DNA of 64,000 nucleotides, from positions 53,625-117,624 of the forward strand of contig LGRD01000038.1 in the NCBI GenBank assembly GCA_001263235.1, given 5' to 3'. The position numbers were made by a program, and so were the translations under genes. Within the stretch, counting starts at the first letter, position 1, and each line of letters begins with the position of its first letter. This stretch comes from Methylibium sp. NZG. Lineage in GTDB: Bacteria; Pseudomonadota; Gammaproteobacteria; Burkholderiales; Burkholderiaceae_C. Positions 13,805-23,435 of this stretch are shown here, piece after piece. The notes under the pieces are model-generated. The model worked only from the letters and a program-made list of their open reading frames with translations, did no database searches and was not told the DNA's origin.

Positions 13805-15130
13805 ATGAGTCCAAGCCTGCTCGACCTTCCGAAAACCTTGCCTGAGTGGCTCGCCCGCTGCGAGCGCCTGCACCCGAAAGAGATGGACCTGACGCTGGAG
13901 CGTGTGCTCCAGGTCAAGGAGCGCCTGGGCCTGCGCTTCGAGGTGCCGGTGTTTACCGTGGCAGGCACCAATGGCAAGGGCTCGACCTGCGCGATGCTGG
14001 AGTCGATCGCACTGCAGGCGGGCTACCGTGTCGGCCTGTACATCAAGCCGCACCTCGTGCACTTCGAGGAGCGCTGCCGCGTCAACGGCAAGAGCGTCGA
14101 TGCCGAAGCGTTGTTGCCGCACTTCGAGGCGGTGGAGCATGCGCGCGGCGATGTGAGCCTGACCTACTTCGAGTTCACCACACTGGCGATCGCGCGGTTG
14201 ATGTCGATGGCGCCGCTGGACATCGTGATCCTCGAGGTCGGCCTGGGCGGCCGGCTCGATGCGGTGAACGCGGTCGACACCGACTGCGCGATCATCACCA
14301 GCATCGACATCGACCACACCGAGTACCTGGGCAACACGCGCGAGGCGATCGGGTTCGAGAAGGCCGGCGTCATGCGCGCTGGCAAGCCGGCGATCGTGAG
14401 CGATCCGGTGCCGCCGCAACGCCTGATCGACCATGCCCAGCGCATCGGGGCCGAGCTGTGGCTGTGCGGGCGCGACTTCAATTGCTCGGGCGACAAGCAG
14501 CAGTGGAGCTGGGCCGGCCGCAACAAACGCTTCAACGGCATGGCCTACCCGGCACTGCGCGGCGCCAACCAGTTGCTCAATGCGTCGGGCGTGCTGGCCG
14601 CATTCGAGGCGATGCGCGAGCGGCTGCCGGTCAGCGCGCAGGCGGTGCGCAGCGGGCTGGCGCTGGTGGAGCTGCCGGGGCGCTTTCAGATCGTCGCCGG
14701 CCGGCCGACGCTGGTGCTCGACGTGGCGCACAACCCGCACGCGGTGGCCACCCTGCTGCAGAACCTCGACCAGATGGGCTTCTACCCGCGAACCCACGCG
14801 GTGTTCGGCGCCATGCGCGACAAGGACATCGAGGCCATGCTCGCCCGCATGGCGCCGGTGGTGGACAGCTGGCACTTCACCGACCTGCCGGCAGCACGTG
14901 CTGCCAAGGCCGCCGAGCTGGCGCAGATGTGCCACCGACTCACCGCTGCCAATGAGCCGCAGCGCAACGTGTCGTGTCACGACGAGCCCTTGGCTGCCCT
15001 GCGAGCGGCACTCGGCGGCGCAGACCCCGCTGATAGAATCGTTGTCTTCGGATCATTCTCAACCGTGGGGGGTGTGCTGAAAGACGGGCTGCCCCGGCTC
15101 ACGGCCCCGCACCTGGGAAGCCCGGGCTAG
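13805..15130 (+). CDS. folC: Dihydrofolate synthase / folylpolyglutamate synthase
   Basis: Mur-ligase-like ATP enzyme that adds glutamate to dihydropteroate and to folates. 441 aa from ATG 13805; an in-frame TTG at 13784 gives only seven more residues. The P-loop is VAGTNGKGST near residue 55, and the second ligase motif is LEVGLGGRLDAVNAVD. The substrate-domain part shows VLDVAHNPHA. It follows accD by 69 nt as in most Burkholderiales. Confidence 0.95.
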   Translation: MSPSLLDLPKTLPEWLARCERLHPKEMDLTLERVLQVKERLGLRFEVPVFTVAGTNGKGSTCAMLESIALQAGYRVGLYIKPHLVHFEERCRVNGKSVDAEALLPHFEAVEHARGDVSLTYFEFTTLAIARLMSMAPLDIVILEVGLGGRLDAVNAVDTDCAIITSIDIDHTEYLGNTREAIGFEKAGVMRAGKPAIVSDPVPPQRLIDHAQRIGAELWLCGRDFNCSGDKQQWSWAGRNKRFNGMAYPALRGANQLLNASGVLAAFEAMRERLPVSAQAVRSGLALVELPGRFQIVAGRPTLVLDVAHNPHAVATLLQNLDQMGFYPRTHAVFGAMRDKDIEAMLARMAPVVDSWHFTDLPAARAAKAAELAQMCHRLTAANEPQRNVSCHDEPLAALRAALGGADPADRIVVFGSFSTVGGVLKDGLPRLTAPHLGSPG

Positions 15131-15224
15131 GCTTTCGCCCGCTGGGGCCCCGGGCAGACACCCTGCACTTGGCGGCGGCCCTTTCGCCGCGAGGCACTGC
15201 GGCACTCCTCGAACCTGCACAGCC

Positions 15225-16124
15225 ATGGGCCTGCTCTCCATCTTCAAGCGCAAGGCAGATGCCAAACCAGGCGCCGTGGCGGCCAGCCTCACGCCTGAGG
15301 GTGTGCAGCAGGCGCGTGCACGCGCTCGGCAACGGTTGATCGGGGCGGTCGTGCTGGTGGCGATCGGCGTGATTGCCTTTCCGCTCGTGTTCGAGTCGCA
15401 GCCACGGCCAATTCCGGTCGACATCCCCATTGACATCCCGCGCAAGGACGGCGTGCCCCCGCTGGTGATGCCGCAGGCGCGGCCCTCGGTGCAGGTGCCT
15501 GAGCCGGCGGCGCCGTCCTCGAAGGTCGTGACCGAGGACGCCAAAGCGCCAGCGTCCGCAGCGGCGGCATCGGCTGCCGTGGCGGTCGGCAAGCCGGCGT
15601 CTGCGCCAACGGCAGCGCCGGGCGCATCGAAGGTCGCCTCTGCCGAGCCGACCCGGGCGCAGGAGCCGCGCGAGGCAACGATGCCGCAGGAGCCGGCGAA
15701 GAAGGCCTCGCCGCCGGTCTCGACCGCTCCCGTGGCCACGCCATCAGCCGCGCCGCCCGCTGCCATCCCATCGATACCTGCACCCGCGGCGACGGCCGAC
15801 GCTGCCAAGGCCAAGGCGTTGCTTGAGGGCAAGGCGGCGGCCGCTAAGGAAGTTGCGCCGAAGGAAGCGGCCAAGCCACCGCCGCCCAAGGACGCGCCTC
15901 GTTTCGTCGTGCAGGTCGGCGCCTTCGCCGAATCGAGCGCGGTGCAAGACACGCGCGCCAAGCTCGACAAGCTGGGCTTGAAGAGCTTCACCCAGCAGAC
16001 CGACACGGCGACCGGCAGCCGCACCCGCGTTCGACTGGGCCCGTTCGCCTCGCGCGAGGAAGCGGAGCGCGCGCTGGCCAAGGCCAAAGCCGGCGGCGTG
16101 AGCGGCGTGGTGTTGACGTTGTGA
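15225..16124 (+). CDS. SPOR-domain membrane protein (DedD-like)
   Basis: 299 aa: short cytoplasmic N-terminus, one membrane helix (about residues 38-55, LIGAVVLVAIGVIAFPLVF), a long Ala/Pro/Lys-rich periplasmic linker, and a C-terminal SPOR domain at about 225-299 (FVVQVGAFAESSAV ... VRLGPFASREEAERAL). SPOR domains bind glycan strands lacking stem peptides at the division septum, so a role in cell division is expected. Position between folC and cvpA matches dedD of E. coli. It is named by domain and context only. Confidence 0.88.
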   Translation: MGLLSIFKRKADAKPGAVAASLTPEGVQQARARARQRLIGAVVLVAIGVIAFPLVFESQPRPIPVDIPIDIPRKDGVPPLVMPQARPSVQVPEPAAPSSKVVTEDAKAPASAAAASAAVAVGKPASAPTAAPGASKVASAEPTRAQEPREATMPQEPAKKASPPVSTAPVATPSAAPPAAIPSIPAPAATADAAKAKALLEGKAAAAKEVAPKEAAKPPPPKDAPRFVVQVGAFAESSAVQDTRAKLDKLGLKSFTQQTDTATGSRTRVRLGPFASREEAERALAKAKAGGVSGVVLTL

Positions 16125-16179
16125 GGCCGAGGCTGTGTCGGCAACACGTCGATGGTGACGCCCTGATGGAGTCGCGCTG

Positions 16180-16689
16180 ATGGACACGCTGGGCCTCTCG
16201 TTGGGCTGGGTCGACCTGGTGCTGCTGGGTGTCCTGCTGCTGTCCACGCTGGTCGGCGTGGTGCGTGGGTTGGTGTTCGAGATGCTGTCGGTGCTGGGTT
16301 GGGTCGCGGCCTACTTTGCGGCGCAGTGGCTCACGCCGCAGGTCGCGCCCTGCTTCCCCGTCGGCGAGGCGGGCTCTGCGTTGAACCACGGCGCGGCGTT
16401 TGCCATCGCCTTCATCGGGGCGTTGATCGTCTGGGGCCTGGCAGCGCGGTTGCTGCGCCTCTTGATCCGCGCCACGCCGCTGAGTCTGCTCGACCGGCTG
16501 CTGGGGGCCGGCTTCGGCTTCGCGCGCGGCGTGATCGTGCTGCTCGCGCTGGCCACAGTGATCGGCCTGATGCCGTTGAAGTCGTCGCCCGCTTGGCAAC
16601 AATCGGTCGGCGCGGCCTGGCTGCAGTCGGTGCTGCGGGGCTTGAAGCCGGTGCTGCCACCCGAACTCTCCAAGCACCTGCCGGCCTGA
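16180..16689 (+). CDS. cvpA: CvpA family membrane protein
   Basis: 169 aa with about four membrane helices (for example VDLVLLGVLLLSTLVGVV and AFAIAFIGALIVWGLAARL) and the family stretch LLDRLLGAGFGFARGVIVL. CvpA was named for colicin V production; its molecular job remains unclear, with links to envelope integrity. It lies directly upstream of purF, the arrangement found across proteobacteria. Confidence 0.93.
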   Translation: MDTLGLSLGWVDLVLLGVLLLSTLVGVVRGLVFEMLSVLGWVAAYFAAQWLTPQVAPCFPVGEAGSALNHGAAFAIAFIGALIVWGLAARLLRLLIRATPLSLLDRLLGAGFGFARGVIVLLALATVIGLMPLKSSPAWQQSVGAAWLQSVLRGLKPVLPPELSKHLPA

Positions 16690-16735
16690 AATCTAGCCTG
16701 CAACCATCGCCCGCAACCACCAGGGTCCAACCATC

Positions 16736-18274
16736 ATGTGCGGCATCGTCGGCGTCATCTCCACCGGTCCGGTCAACCAGTTGATCTACGACGCGCTGCT
16801 GCTGCTGCAGCACCGTGGGCAGGACGCCGCCGGCATCGTGACCATGCAGGACACCAAGTGCTTCATGCACAAGGCGCGGGGCATGGTGCGCGACGTGTTC
16901 CGCACCCGCAACATGCGCGGCCTGCCGGGCAACGTCGGCCTGGGCCAGGTGCGCTACCCAACCGCGGGCAATGCGTACAGCGAAGAAGAAGCGCAGCCGT
17001 TCTACGTCAACGCGCCGTTCGGCATCGTGCTGGTTCATAACGGCAACCTCACCAACGCGCAGGCGTTGAAGAAGGAGCTGTTCGATGTCGACCGCCGCCA
17101 CATCAATACCCAGAGTGACACCGAGGTGCTGATCAACGTGCTGGCGCACGAGCTCGAGCGATCGGTGCGCGAGCTGCCGCTGTCGCCGCAGGCGGTGTTC
17201 AACGCGGTGCGTGCGGTTCACAAGCGCATCAAGGGCTCGTACGCGGTGGTAGCGTTGATCGCCGGGCACGGGTTGCTGGCGTTTCGTGATCCGTTCGGCA
17301 TCCGCCCGCTGTGCTTCGGCGAGGGCTCCGGCGACGGCGACAACAAGGCGAGCAGCCGCAACCTGATCGTCGCCAGCGAGTCGGTCGCCATCGTCGGCAC
17401 CGGCCACCAGGTCACGCGCGACGTGGCGCCCGGCGAGGCGATCTTCGTCGACACGCAGGGCCAACTCCACACCCAGCAGTGCGCCGACCACCCGACCCTC
17501 AACCCCTGCATGTTCGAGTACGTCTACCTCGCCCGGCCCGACTCGATCATGGACGGCATCTCGGTCTACCAGGCGCGCCTGAACCTGGGCGAGACGCTGG
17601 CGCAGCGGCTGGTCTCCACCATGCCGCCGAGCGACATCGACGTGGTGATCCCGATCCCCGAGTCGAGCCGCCCGTCGGCCATGCAACTCGCGCAAAAGAT
17701 CGGCAAGCCGTACCGCGAGGGCTTCGTGAAGAACCGCTACGTGGGCCGCACCTTCATCATGCCGGGGCAGGGCGTGCGCAAGAAATCGGTGCGGCAAAAG
17801 CTCAATGCGATCGGCGTGGAGTTCAAGGGCCGCAACGTGCTGCTGGTGGACGACTCGATCGTGCGCGGCACCACGTCGAAAGAGATCGTGCAGATGGCGC
17901 GCGAGGCCGGCGCGCGCAAGGTCTACATGGCGTCGGCGGCGCCGCCGGTACGCTTCCCGAACGTGTACGGCATCGACATGCCGACGTCGGAGGAGCTGAT
18001 CGCGCACAACCGCAGCATCGAGGAGATTCGCCAGTTCATCGGCGCTGATGCGCTGATCTACCAGGACGTGGCGGCGATGAAGCGCGTGGTCGGTGCGTTG
18101 AACCCGGCGATCGGCGGCTTCGAGGCCTCGTGCTTCGACGGCAGCTACATCACCGGTGATGTGTCGGCAGAAGACTTCCGCTCGATGGCAGCGCAGCGCC
18201 GCGCGCAAGGCGAAGAAGAAGAGGGCGCCGATCGATCCAGGCTGGCGCTGCAGAGCGCCACGGAGCAGAGCTGA
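16736..18274 (+). CDS. purF: Amidophosphoribosyltransferase
   Basis: First committed step of purine synthesis: PRPP and glutamine to phosphoribosylamine. 512 aa. The N-terminal nucleophile Cys directly follows the initiator Met (MCGIVGVI), with [13 protein letters not shown] of the glutaminase domain. The C-terminal phosphoribosyltransferase motif [14 protein letters not shown] is at about residues 366-379. Its last base is shared with the metZ ATG (TGATG), indicating tight translational coupling. Confidence 0.97.
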   Translation: MCGIVGVISTGPVNQLIYDALLLLQHRGQDAAGIVTMQDTKCFMHKARGMVRDVFRTRNMRGLPGNVGLGQVRYPTAGNAYSEEEAQPFYVNAPFGIVLVHNGNLTNAQALKKELFDVDRRHINTQSDTEVLINVLAHELERSVRELPLSPQAVFNAVRAVHKRIKGSYAVVALIAGHGLLAFRDPFGIRPLCFGEGSGDGDNKASSRNLIVASESVAIVGTGHQVTRDVAPGEAIFVDTQGQLHTQQCADHPTLNPCMFEYVYLARPDSIMDGISVYQARLNLGETLAQRLVSTMPPSDIDVVIPIPESSRPSAMQLAQKIGKPYREGFVKNRYVGRTFIMPGQGVRKKSVRQKLNAIGVEFKGRNVLLVDDSIVRGTTSKEIVQMAREAGARKVYMASAAPPVRFPNVYGIDMPTSEELIAHNRSIEEIRQFIGADALIYQDVAAMKRVVGALNPAIGGFEASCFDGSYITGDVSAEDFRSMAAQRRAQGEEEEGADRSRLALQSATEQS

Positions 18275-19518
18275 TGACGACGCGCAAGACCCTTCCCAAA
18301 GTGGAGTTGCCGCCCGATGTGCGGCTCGACACGCTCGCCGTGCGCCAGGGCCTGCCACCCAGCCCCTGGGGTGAGAACTCCGAGGCGCTGTTCCTCACCA
18401 GTAGCTTCCGGCAGCCCGACGCCGCCACCGCCGCAGCACGCTTTGCGAACGAGGAAGATGGCTTCATCTACTCCCGCTTCACCAACCCCACGGTCACGAT
18501 GATGGAGCGGCGGCTTGCCGCGATGGAAGGCACGCAAGCCTGCATCGGCACCAGCAGCGGCATGAGCGCGATCCTGCTGCTGGGCATGGGTTTGTTGAAG
18601 GCTGGCGACCATGTGATCTGCTCGCAGAGCGTGTTCGGCTCGACGATCGTGCTGTTCGGTCGCGAGTTCGCCAAGTTCGGTGTCGAGACGAGCTTCGTCT
18701 CGCAGACCGACCCGGACGAATGGCGCCGCGCCGTCAAGCCCAACACGAAGCTGCTGTTCGCCGAGTCGCCCACCAACCCATTGACCGAGGTGTGCGACAT
18801 CCGCGCGCTGTCGGCGATCGCGAAGGACGCCGGGGCATGGCTCGCGGTCGACAACTGCTTCTGCTCGCCAGCGTTGCAGCGGCCGGTCGAGTACGGAGCA
18901 GACTTGATCATCCACTCCGGCACCAAGTACCTCGACGGCCAGGGCCGCGTGATCGCCGGCGCGCTGTGCGCGAGCGAGGCGCTCGTCAACGAGAAGTTCG
19001 TGCCGGTGATGCGCAGCGCCGGCATGAGCCTGTCGCCGTTCAACGCTTGGGTGGTGCTCAAGGGGCTGGAGACGCTGTCGATCCGCATGCAGGCGCAAAG
19101 CGAACGCGCGCTGAAGCTGGGCCAGTGGCTGGAGCAGCAAGAGCAGGTCGAGCGCGTCTTCTACCCTGGGTTGAAGTCGCACCCGCAGCACGAACTGGCG
19201 ATGGCGCAGCAGTCGGGCTGCGGCGGCGCAGTGGTGTCCTTCATCGTCAAGGGCCAGACGCGTGGTGGGCCGGATCAGGCGCGCGCGAATGCCTTCCACG
19301 TGATCGACAGCACGCAGGTGTGTTCGATCACCGCCAATCTGGGCGACACGAAGACGACCATCACTCATCCGGCCAGCACCTCGCATGGACGGCTGAACGA
19401 AGCGCAGCGCCAGTCGGCCGGCATCACGCAGGGCATGATCCGCGTCGCGATGGGGCTGGACGATGTGCTGGACATCCAGGCCGATCTGCAACGTGGCCTA
19501 GCCACACTCCCCACCTGA
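18274..19518 (+). CDS. metZ: O-succinylhomoserine sulfhydrylase
   Basis: PLP enzyme of the Cys/Met-metabolism family that makes homocysteine directly from an acylated homoserine and sulfide. 414 aa. The PLP lysine is K218 in [11 protein letters not shown]; also SRFTNPTV and the C-terminal [15 protein letters not shown] motif. Placement after purF is the usual metZ neighbourhood in beta- and gamma-proteobacteria. O-acetylhomoserine as alternative substrate cannot be excluded from sequence. Confidence 0.93.
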   Translation: MTTRKTLPKVELPPDVRLDTLAVRQGLPPSPWGENSEALFLTSSFRQPDAATAAARFANEEDGFIYSRFTNPTVTMMERRLAAMEGTQACIGTSSGMSAILLLGMGLLKAGDHVICSQSVFGSTIVLFGREFAKFGVETSFVSQTDPDEWRRAVKPNTKLLFAESPTNPLTEVCDIRALSAIAKDAGAWLAVDNCFCSPALQRPVEYGADLIIHSGTKYLDGQGRVIAGALCASEALVNEKFVPVMRSAGMSLSPFNAWVVLKGLETLSIRMQAQSERALKLGQWLEQQEQVERVFYPGLKSHPQHELAMAQQSGCGGAVVSFIVKGQTRGGPDQARANAFHVIDSTQVCSITANLGDTKTTITHPASTSHGRLNEAQRQSAGITQGMIRVAMGLDDVLDIQADLQRGLATLPT

Positions 19519-19522
19519 CCGA

Positions 19523-20938
19523 ATGACCGACCGCATGACGCGCAAAGTCCGCACCCGCATCGCCCCGTCTCCGACCGGCTTTCTGCACCTGGGCACCGCC
19601 CGCACTGCGCTGTTTTCGTGGGCGTACGCGCGCCACCACGGCGGCGAGTTCGTGCTGCGCATCGAAGACACCGACGTGGCCCGCTCGACGCAAGACTCGG
19701 TCGACCAGATCCTCGCGGCGATGCACTGGCTCGGCCTCGACTACGACGAAGGGCCGATCTACCAGATGCAGCGGCTCGATCGCTACCGCGCCGTCATCGA
19801 CCAGATGCTCGCCGCCGGTACCGCCTACCGCTGCTGGTGCACGCCTGGCGAACTCGACGCGATGCGCGAGGCGCAACGTGCGCGCGGGGAGAAAACGCAC
19901 TACGACGGCCGCTGGCGCCCCGGGCCCGGCAAGGTGCTGCCGCAGCCGCCGGCCGACGTGCAGCCAGTGGTGCGCTTTCGCAACCCGCCGGATGGCAGCG
20001 TCAGCTGGGACGACCTCGTCAAGGGGCGCATCACGATCAGCAACCGCGAGATCGACGACCTGATCATCGTCCGACCCGACGGGGTGCCGACCTACAACTT
20101 CTGTGTCGTCGTAGACGACTGGGACATGGCCATCAGCCACGTCTTCCGCGGCGACGAGCATGTCAACAACACGCCCTGGCAGATCAACATCTTCAACGCG
20201 CTCGGCGCGCCGCTGCCGCTGTTCGGCCACGTGCCGGTGATCCTGGGCGACGACGGGCAGAAGCTCTCCAAGCGGCGCGGCGCCGTCAGCGTGACCGCCT
20301 ACGAAGAAGCGGGCTATCTGCCCGAGGCGATGCTCAACTACCTCGCGCGGCTCGGCTGGAGCCACGGTGACGAGGAGCTGTTCAGCCGCGAGCAATTGGT
20401 GCAGTGGTTCGACGGCCAGCACCTGTCCAAGAGCCCGGCGCAGTGGGATGCGGCCAAGCTTGCGTGGGTCAACGCGCACTACATCAAGCAGGCCGACGAT
20501 GGGGCGCTCGCTCGCCTGGTGGCGGCGCAATTACAGCGGCGCGGCATTGCGGCCGAGGCCGACGCGGCCGACTCCACGCTGGCGCGCATGTGCGCGCTGT
20601 TCAAAGACCGTTGCGCCACCACGGTGGAGCTGGCCGACTGGCTGGGCATGTACTTCGCCGATGTGGCGCCGCGCGCCGAAGACGTGGCGCAGCACGTCAC
20701 CGACGCGGTTCGCCCGGCGGTGCGGTCGCTGCGCGATGCGCTCGCCGATGCCGAGTGGAGCAAGGCCGCGATCGCCGCAGCGATCAAGCAGGTGTTGGCG
20801 ACGCACGGGCTGAAGATGCCACAACTCGCGCACGCCGTGCGCGTGCTGGTGTGCGGCCGCGCGCAAACGCCGTCGCTCGACGCGGTGCTGGAGCTCTTCC
20901 CCCGCGCCACGGTGCTCTCGCGCTTGCAGAGCCCCTGA
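19523..20938 (+). CDS. gltX: Glutamyl-tRNA synthetase
   Basis: Class I aminoacyl-tRNA synthetase, 471 aa. The ATP-binding HIGH-type motif is [13 protein letters not shown] near residue 13-25, and the KMSKS-type motif is KLSKRRG with its first lysine at K247. A GluRS-type [11 protein letters not shown] insertion is present, and the C-terminal anticodon-binding part ends the protein. Fittingly, a tRNA-Glu gene lies 225 nt downstream. It starts 4 nt after metZ. Confidence 0.96.
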   Translation: MTDRMTRKVRTRIAPSPTGFLHLGTARTALFSWAYARHHGGEFVLRIEDTDVARSTQDSVDQILAAMHWLGLDYDEGPIYQMQRLDRYRAVIDQMLAAGTAYRCWCTPGELDAMREAQRARGEKTHYDGRWRPGPGKVLPQPPADVQPVVRFRNPPDGSVSWDDLVKGRITISNREIDDLIIVRPDGVPTYNFCVVVDDWDMAISHVFRGDEHVNNTPWQINIFNALGAPLPLFGHVPVILGDDGQKLSKRRGAVSVTAYEEAGYLPEAMLNYLARLGWSHGDEELFSREQLVQWFDGQHLSKSPAQWDAAKLAWVNAHYIKQADDGALARLVAAQLQRRGIAAEADAADSTLARMCALFKDRCATTVELADWLGMYFADVAPRAEDVAQHVTDAVRPAVRSLRDALADAEWSKAAIAAAIKQVLATHGLKMPQLAHAVRVLVCGRAQTPSLDAVLELFPRATVLSRLQSP

Positions 20939-20954
20939 AAAAGCTGGCTATAAT
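20924..20954 (+). promoter_or_regulatory. Promoter of the tRNA cluster
   Basis: A perfect TATAAT (20949-20954) lies 11 nt after the gltX stop and 76 nt before tRNA-Ala. The best -35 is TTGCAG (20924-20929) inside the gltX end, with a rather long 19-nt spacer. The perfect -10 in a GC-rich background makes the promoter likely even though the -35 is doubtful. Confidence 0.6.
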
Positions 20955-21030
20955 CGTAGTCTCGCTTGAAACTGCGGTGGCTGTTCAGCGTTTGGGGCGG
21001 CCCGGGTCAAGGAATCCATGCCGCTCCGAC

Positions 21031-21106
<76 letters not shown>

Positions 21107-21162
21107 AAAGTGCCGTTCAGCACAGCGCAGTCGAAGTGAGAACGAGAGCGAAAGAGAACAAG

Positions 21163-21238
21163 GTCCCCTTCGTCTAGAGGCCTAGGACACCACCCTTTCA
21201 CGGTGATTACAGGGGTTCGAATCCCCTAGGGGACGCCA
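21163..21238 (+). tRNA. tRNA-Glu (TTC)
   Basis: 76 nt with encoded CCA. Acceptor GTCCCCT/AGGGGAC, D arm CGTCTAGAGGCCTAGGAC, anticodon loop CTTTCAC with anticodon TTC, and T arm AGGGGTTCGAATCCCCT. It lies 56 nt after tRNA-Ala and shortly downstream of glutamyl-tRNA synthetase. Confidence 0.96.
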
Positions 21239-21298
21239 GGTTTGCAGTGCTTTTTTGCAGGCCTGAGCCGAGGTTGAAGCAGCAGTTCAGTCAGACCA

Positions 21299-21375
21299 GG
21301 AGTGGTAGTTCAGTTGGTTAGAATACCGGCCTGTCACGCCGGGGGTCGCGGGTTCGAGCCCCGTCCACTCCGCCA
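21299..21375 (+). tRNA. tRNA-Asp (GTC)
   Basis: 77 nt with encoded CCA. Acceptor GGAGTGG/CCACTCC, D arm AGTTCAGTTGGTTAGAAT, anticodon loop CTGTCAC with anticodon GTC, and T arm CGGGTTCGAGCCCCG. A 60-nt spacer containing a run of six T separates it from tRNA-Glu. It is the last tRNA before the terminator. Confidence 0.96.
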
Positions 21376-21383
21376 ACAACATC

Positions 21384-21414
21384 AACGGGTTAGCTCTCAC
21401 GGGCTAACCCGTTT
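21384..21414 (+). terminator. Intrinsic terminator of the tRNA cluster
   Basis: A perfect 11-bp stem (AACGGGTTAGC at 21384-21394, GCTAACCCGTT at 21403-21413) with an 8-nt loop, ending in a run of T (GTTTTG). It begins 9 nt after tRNA-Asp. Confidence 0.9.
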
Positions 21415-21480
21415 TGCCTTCTATGTGCAGAAACCAGGAGTTGAGGGCTGGGTTCCGCGCTGACGTCCAGGGGATTCTTC

Positions 21481-22137
21481 ATGTCGATTGATCAGCGACT
21501 CCGCGAACGTGTTGTGACCCTCATCAATCGAGGTATGCAGATCAGCGGAATGCGCCTTCAGTACGCTGATCCGGATGGAAGCAAGGCAATAGCCGAGACC
21601 TCTGGCTGGTTTGCCTCGTCCACGAACGCGATAGAGACCGTGTTCCCGAACGCGTCGCACGCCTACAGAACGACCTTGGCCAGAGCGCTCAATGAATCAA
21701 ACACGGGAGTACGCGTTGCCAAAATCGCAGAGATCATGAAGGCGATGCTGATTGATATCGATGCGGGGGTCGTCGCGTCTGTAGCCGATGTCGCGCGAGG
21801 CGAAGTTTTTGACGACTTTCTGGACCATGCGGATCACTACTTGAAGGCGGGAAAGGTTGGCCCGGCCGGGGTCGTCGCCGGCGTCGCCTTCGAGGACACC
21901 ATACGCCGTGCTTGCGAGAAGAACGCGATATTGCAGAAGGACGTGGAGCTTGAGCAGTTGATTTCAGCGCTGGTGAAGGCCGACCTCATGAACAGTGTCA
22001 AAGCGACGCGCGCTAGGGCTGCTGCGGCTCTGCGGACGAAGGCAACTCACGCACAGTGGGGCGAGTTCTCCAAGAACGATGTCGAGGCAACCATCGCGAC
22101 GACGCGCGATCTGGTTGGCCGACTATTGGCTTCCTAG
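21481..22137 (+). CDS. Uncharacterised protein with a C-terminal HEPN-like motif
   Basis: 218 aa, largely helical by composition. I do not recognise a named family. The C-terminal half reads like an abortive-infection/DUF4145-type helical domain: HADHYLKAGKVGPAGVVAG, then an LE-type turn (FEDTIRRACEKN), then R185-TKAT-H190 followed by WGEFSKNDVEATI. The RxxxxH spacing matches the Rx4-6H catalytic motif of HEPN ribonucleases, but the polar residue after Arg is Thr rather than the usual Asn/Asp/His, so activity is uncertain. Base composition is visibly less GC-rich than its neighbours, and it stands alone right after a tRNA terminator, which suggests acquisition. No partner nucleotidyltransferase (MNT) gene is adjacent. 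Confidence 0.6.
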   Translation: MSIDQRLRERVVTLINRGMQISGMRLQYADPDGSKAIAETSGWFASSTNAIETVFPNASHAYRTTLARALNESNTGVRVAKIAEIMKAMLIDIDAGVVASVADVARGEVFDDFLDHADHYLKAGKVGPAGVVAGVAFEDTIRRACEKNAILQKDVELEQLISALVKADLMNSVKATRARAAAALRTKATHAQWGEFSKNDVEATIATTRDLVGRLLAS

Positions 22138-22368
22138 TCCGCCGACTTCCGGACGCGCACGACGGCGTCGTGGTGGCGCCCCGCTCCCGACAATCCAATT
22201 TGTATGCGCAGCGGTGCATGCGTCATGCGCTGTTCGCGCACAAGCGCTGCGTCTTGACCTTGAGTTGCGCCGTGCTGAACGCTTCCGCGGAACGCGGACA
22301 CGCTAACTCCCTCAACGTGCAAGCGGAAAGTACCGCGTCGAAGCACGCGTTTGACTTCAAGGTGCAAG

Positions 22369-22917
22369 TTACTCCTCCAGCAACGAGCGCAACATCCACG
22401 CCGTCTGCTCGTGCACGGTCAGGCGTTGCGTCAACAGGTCGGCCGTCGGTTCGTCACTGGCGGCGTCTGCCAGTGGGAAGATGCTTCGCGCGGTGCGTGC
22501 CACGGCTTCGTGGCCGTCGACAAGGATCCTCACCATTTCCATCGCCTTCGGTGGCTTGATCGGCGCGTCCTTGATCGACGCGAGTTCAACGAACTGCGCG
22601 TAAGAGCCTGGCGCCGGCGAGCCCAATGAGCGGATGCGCTCGGCGATCGGGTCGACCGCGCCCCAAAGCTCGGTGTACTGCGTCATGAACATCGCATGCA
22701 GCGTGTTGAACATCGGGCCGGTGACGTTCCAGTGAAAGTTGTGCGTGGTCAGGTACAGCGTGTAGGTGTCTGCCAGCAGGCGCGACAGCCCGCTTGCAAT
22801 CGCCTGTCGATCCTTCTCGCCGATCCCGATGTTGATCGTGGTACCCGCTCGCTGGTCTGCGCTCGAGCTCTTCTTCGCCTTGCCCGTTGCGATGCTCTTT
22901 GCCATGCTCTTTCCCAT
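22369..22917 (-). CDS. dps: Dps-type DNA-binding ferritin-like protein
   Basis: Dodecameric ferritin that oxidises iron with peroxide and protects DNA during stress. 182 aa from the ATG at 22917 (AGGAG 5 nt upstream); the open frame continues further but without homology. The ferroxidase residues are in [16 protein letters not shown] and the [13 protein letters not shown] segment. A Lys-rich N-terminal tail ([18 protein letters not shown]) could bind DNA. It is transcribed away from the small exported protein at 23147. Confidence 0.93.
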   Translation of the reverse strand: MGKSMAKSIATGKAKKSSSADQRAGTTINIGIGEKDRQAIASGLSRLLADTYTLYLTTHNFHWNVTGPMFNTLHAMFMTQYTELWGAVDPIAERIRSLGSPAPGSYAQFVELASIKDAPIKPPKAMEMVRILVDGHEAVARTARSIFPLADAASDEPTADLLTQRLTVHEQTAWMLRSLLEE

Positions 22918-23146
22918 CTGAACTCCTGTTGAACGTGAACGCCTGCGCTCGCGATCCACCACGCGGCGGCTCACGCTCATGATACGTGCGCGGTCTGCGC
23001 GCTGATGCTTCAGCGGCGCCCTTGCACAGGGTCGCAATGTCTTCGCCAGACGCAAAGACCCTGGCCCGCCCATGGCAGTCCGCGGCCCGCTCTGTGGCAT
23101 GGCTTTGCTAATCTCCAAGGCCCGTTCAACTTTGAAGGAACCAGAG

Positions 23147-23389
23147 ATGAAGTACTTGCTGATTCCGCTTGCACTGTTCGCCGGTCAAGCCATGGCCTGC
23201 CCCGGCGACAAGAGCAAGGACGCGATGGCCGCGCCCGACAACCAGTCCCAGCTCGTCGCCACGGCCCCGTCGACCTTGTCGAATGCACTGACCACCGCGC
23301 CGGTCACGAAGACGTCGGACGTCAAGGCCGTTGGCGCCAAGAGCGACTCGAAGGTCGCTGTGAAGGCCGACGCGCGCAAGCCTCTTTGA
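23147..23389 (+). CDS. Small exported protein, function unknown
   Basis: 80 aa starting [17 protein letters not shown], a short signal peptide with likely cleavage at AMA before [17 protein letters not shown] lies upstream of the ATG at 23147. The mature part is Ala/Lys/Thr-rich, with repeated VKAV/KVAVKA segments and no cysteine beyond the first. The residue before that Cys does not fit a strong lipobox (the -3 residue is Ala), so a soluble periplasmic protein is more likely than a lipoprotein. I do not recognise the family. Confidence 0.6.
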   Translation: MKYLLIPLALFAGQAMACPGDKSKDAMAAPDNQSQLVATAPSTLSNALTTAPVTKTSDVKAVGAKSDSKVAVKADARKPL

Positions 23390-23408
23390 CCTGCTGACTT
23401 GCCGACCT

Positions 23409-23435
23409 GCTGAACCGGCGTACCGCCGGCTCAGC
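23409..23435. terminator. Hairpin between convergent genes
   Basis: GCTGA-A-CCGGCG (23409-23420), loop TAC, CGCCGG-C-TCAGC (23424-23435): 11 pairs with one A-C mismatch. It lies between the small exported gene and the convergent helicase gene and overlaps the helicase stop codon. There is no T-tract, so it may act as a bidirectional, imperfect terminator. Confidence 0.5.

Noticed and set aside
21299..22137. Possible integrative element anchored at tRNA-Asp
   Set aside because: No integrase, transposase or repeated 3' end of the tRNA was found downstream, so only single-gene acquisition is suggested.
22138..22368. 231-nt gap before dps, including the palindrome TTCCGCGGAA (22283-22292)
   Set aside because: Checked for an attC-like or regulatory structure; apart from the short palindrome nothing coherent, and no gene, was seen.
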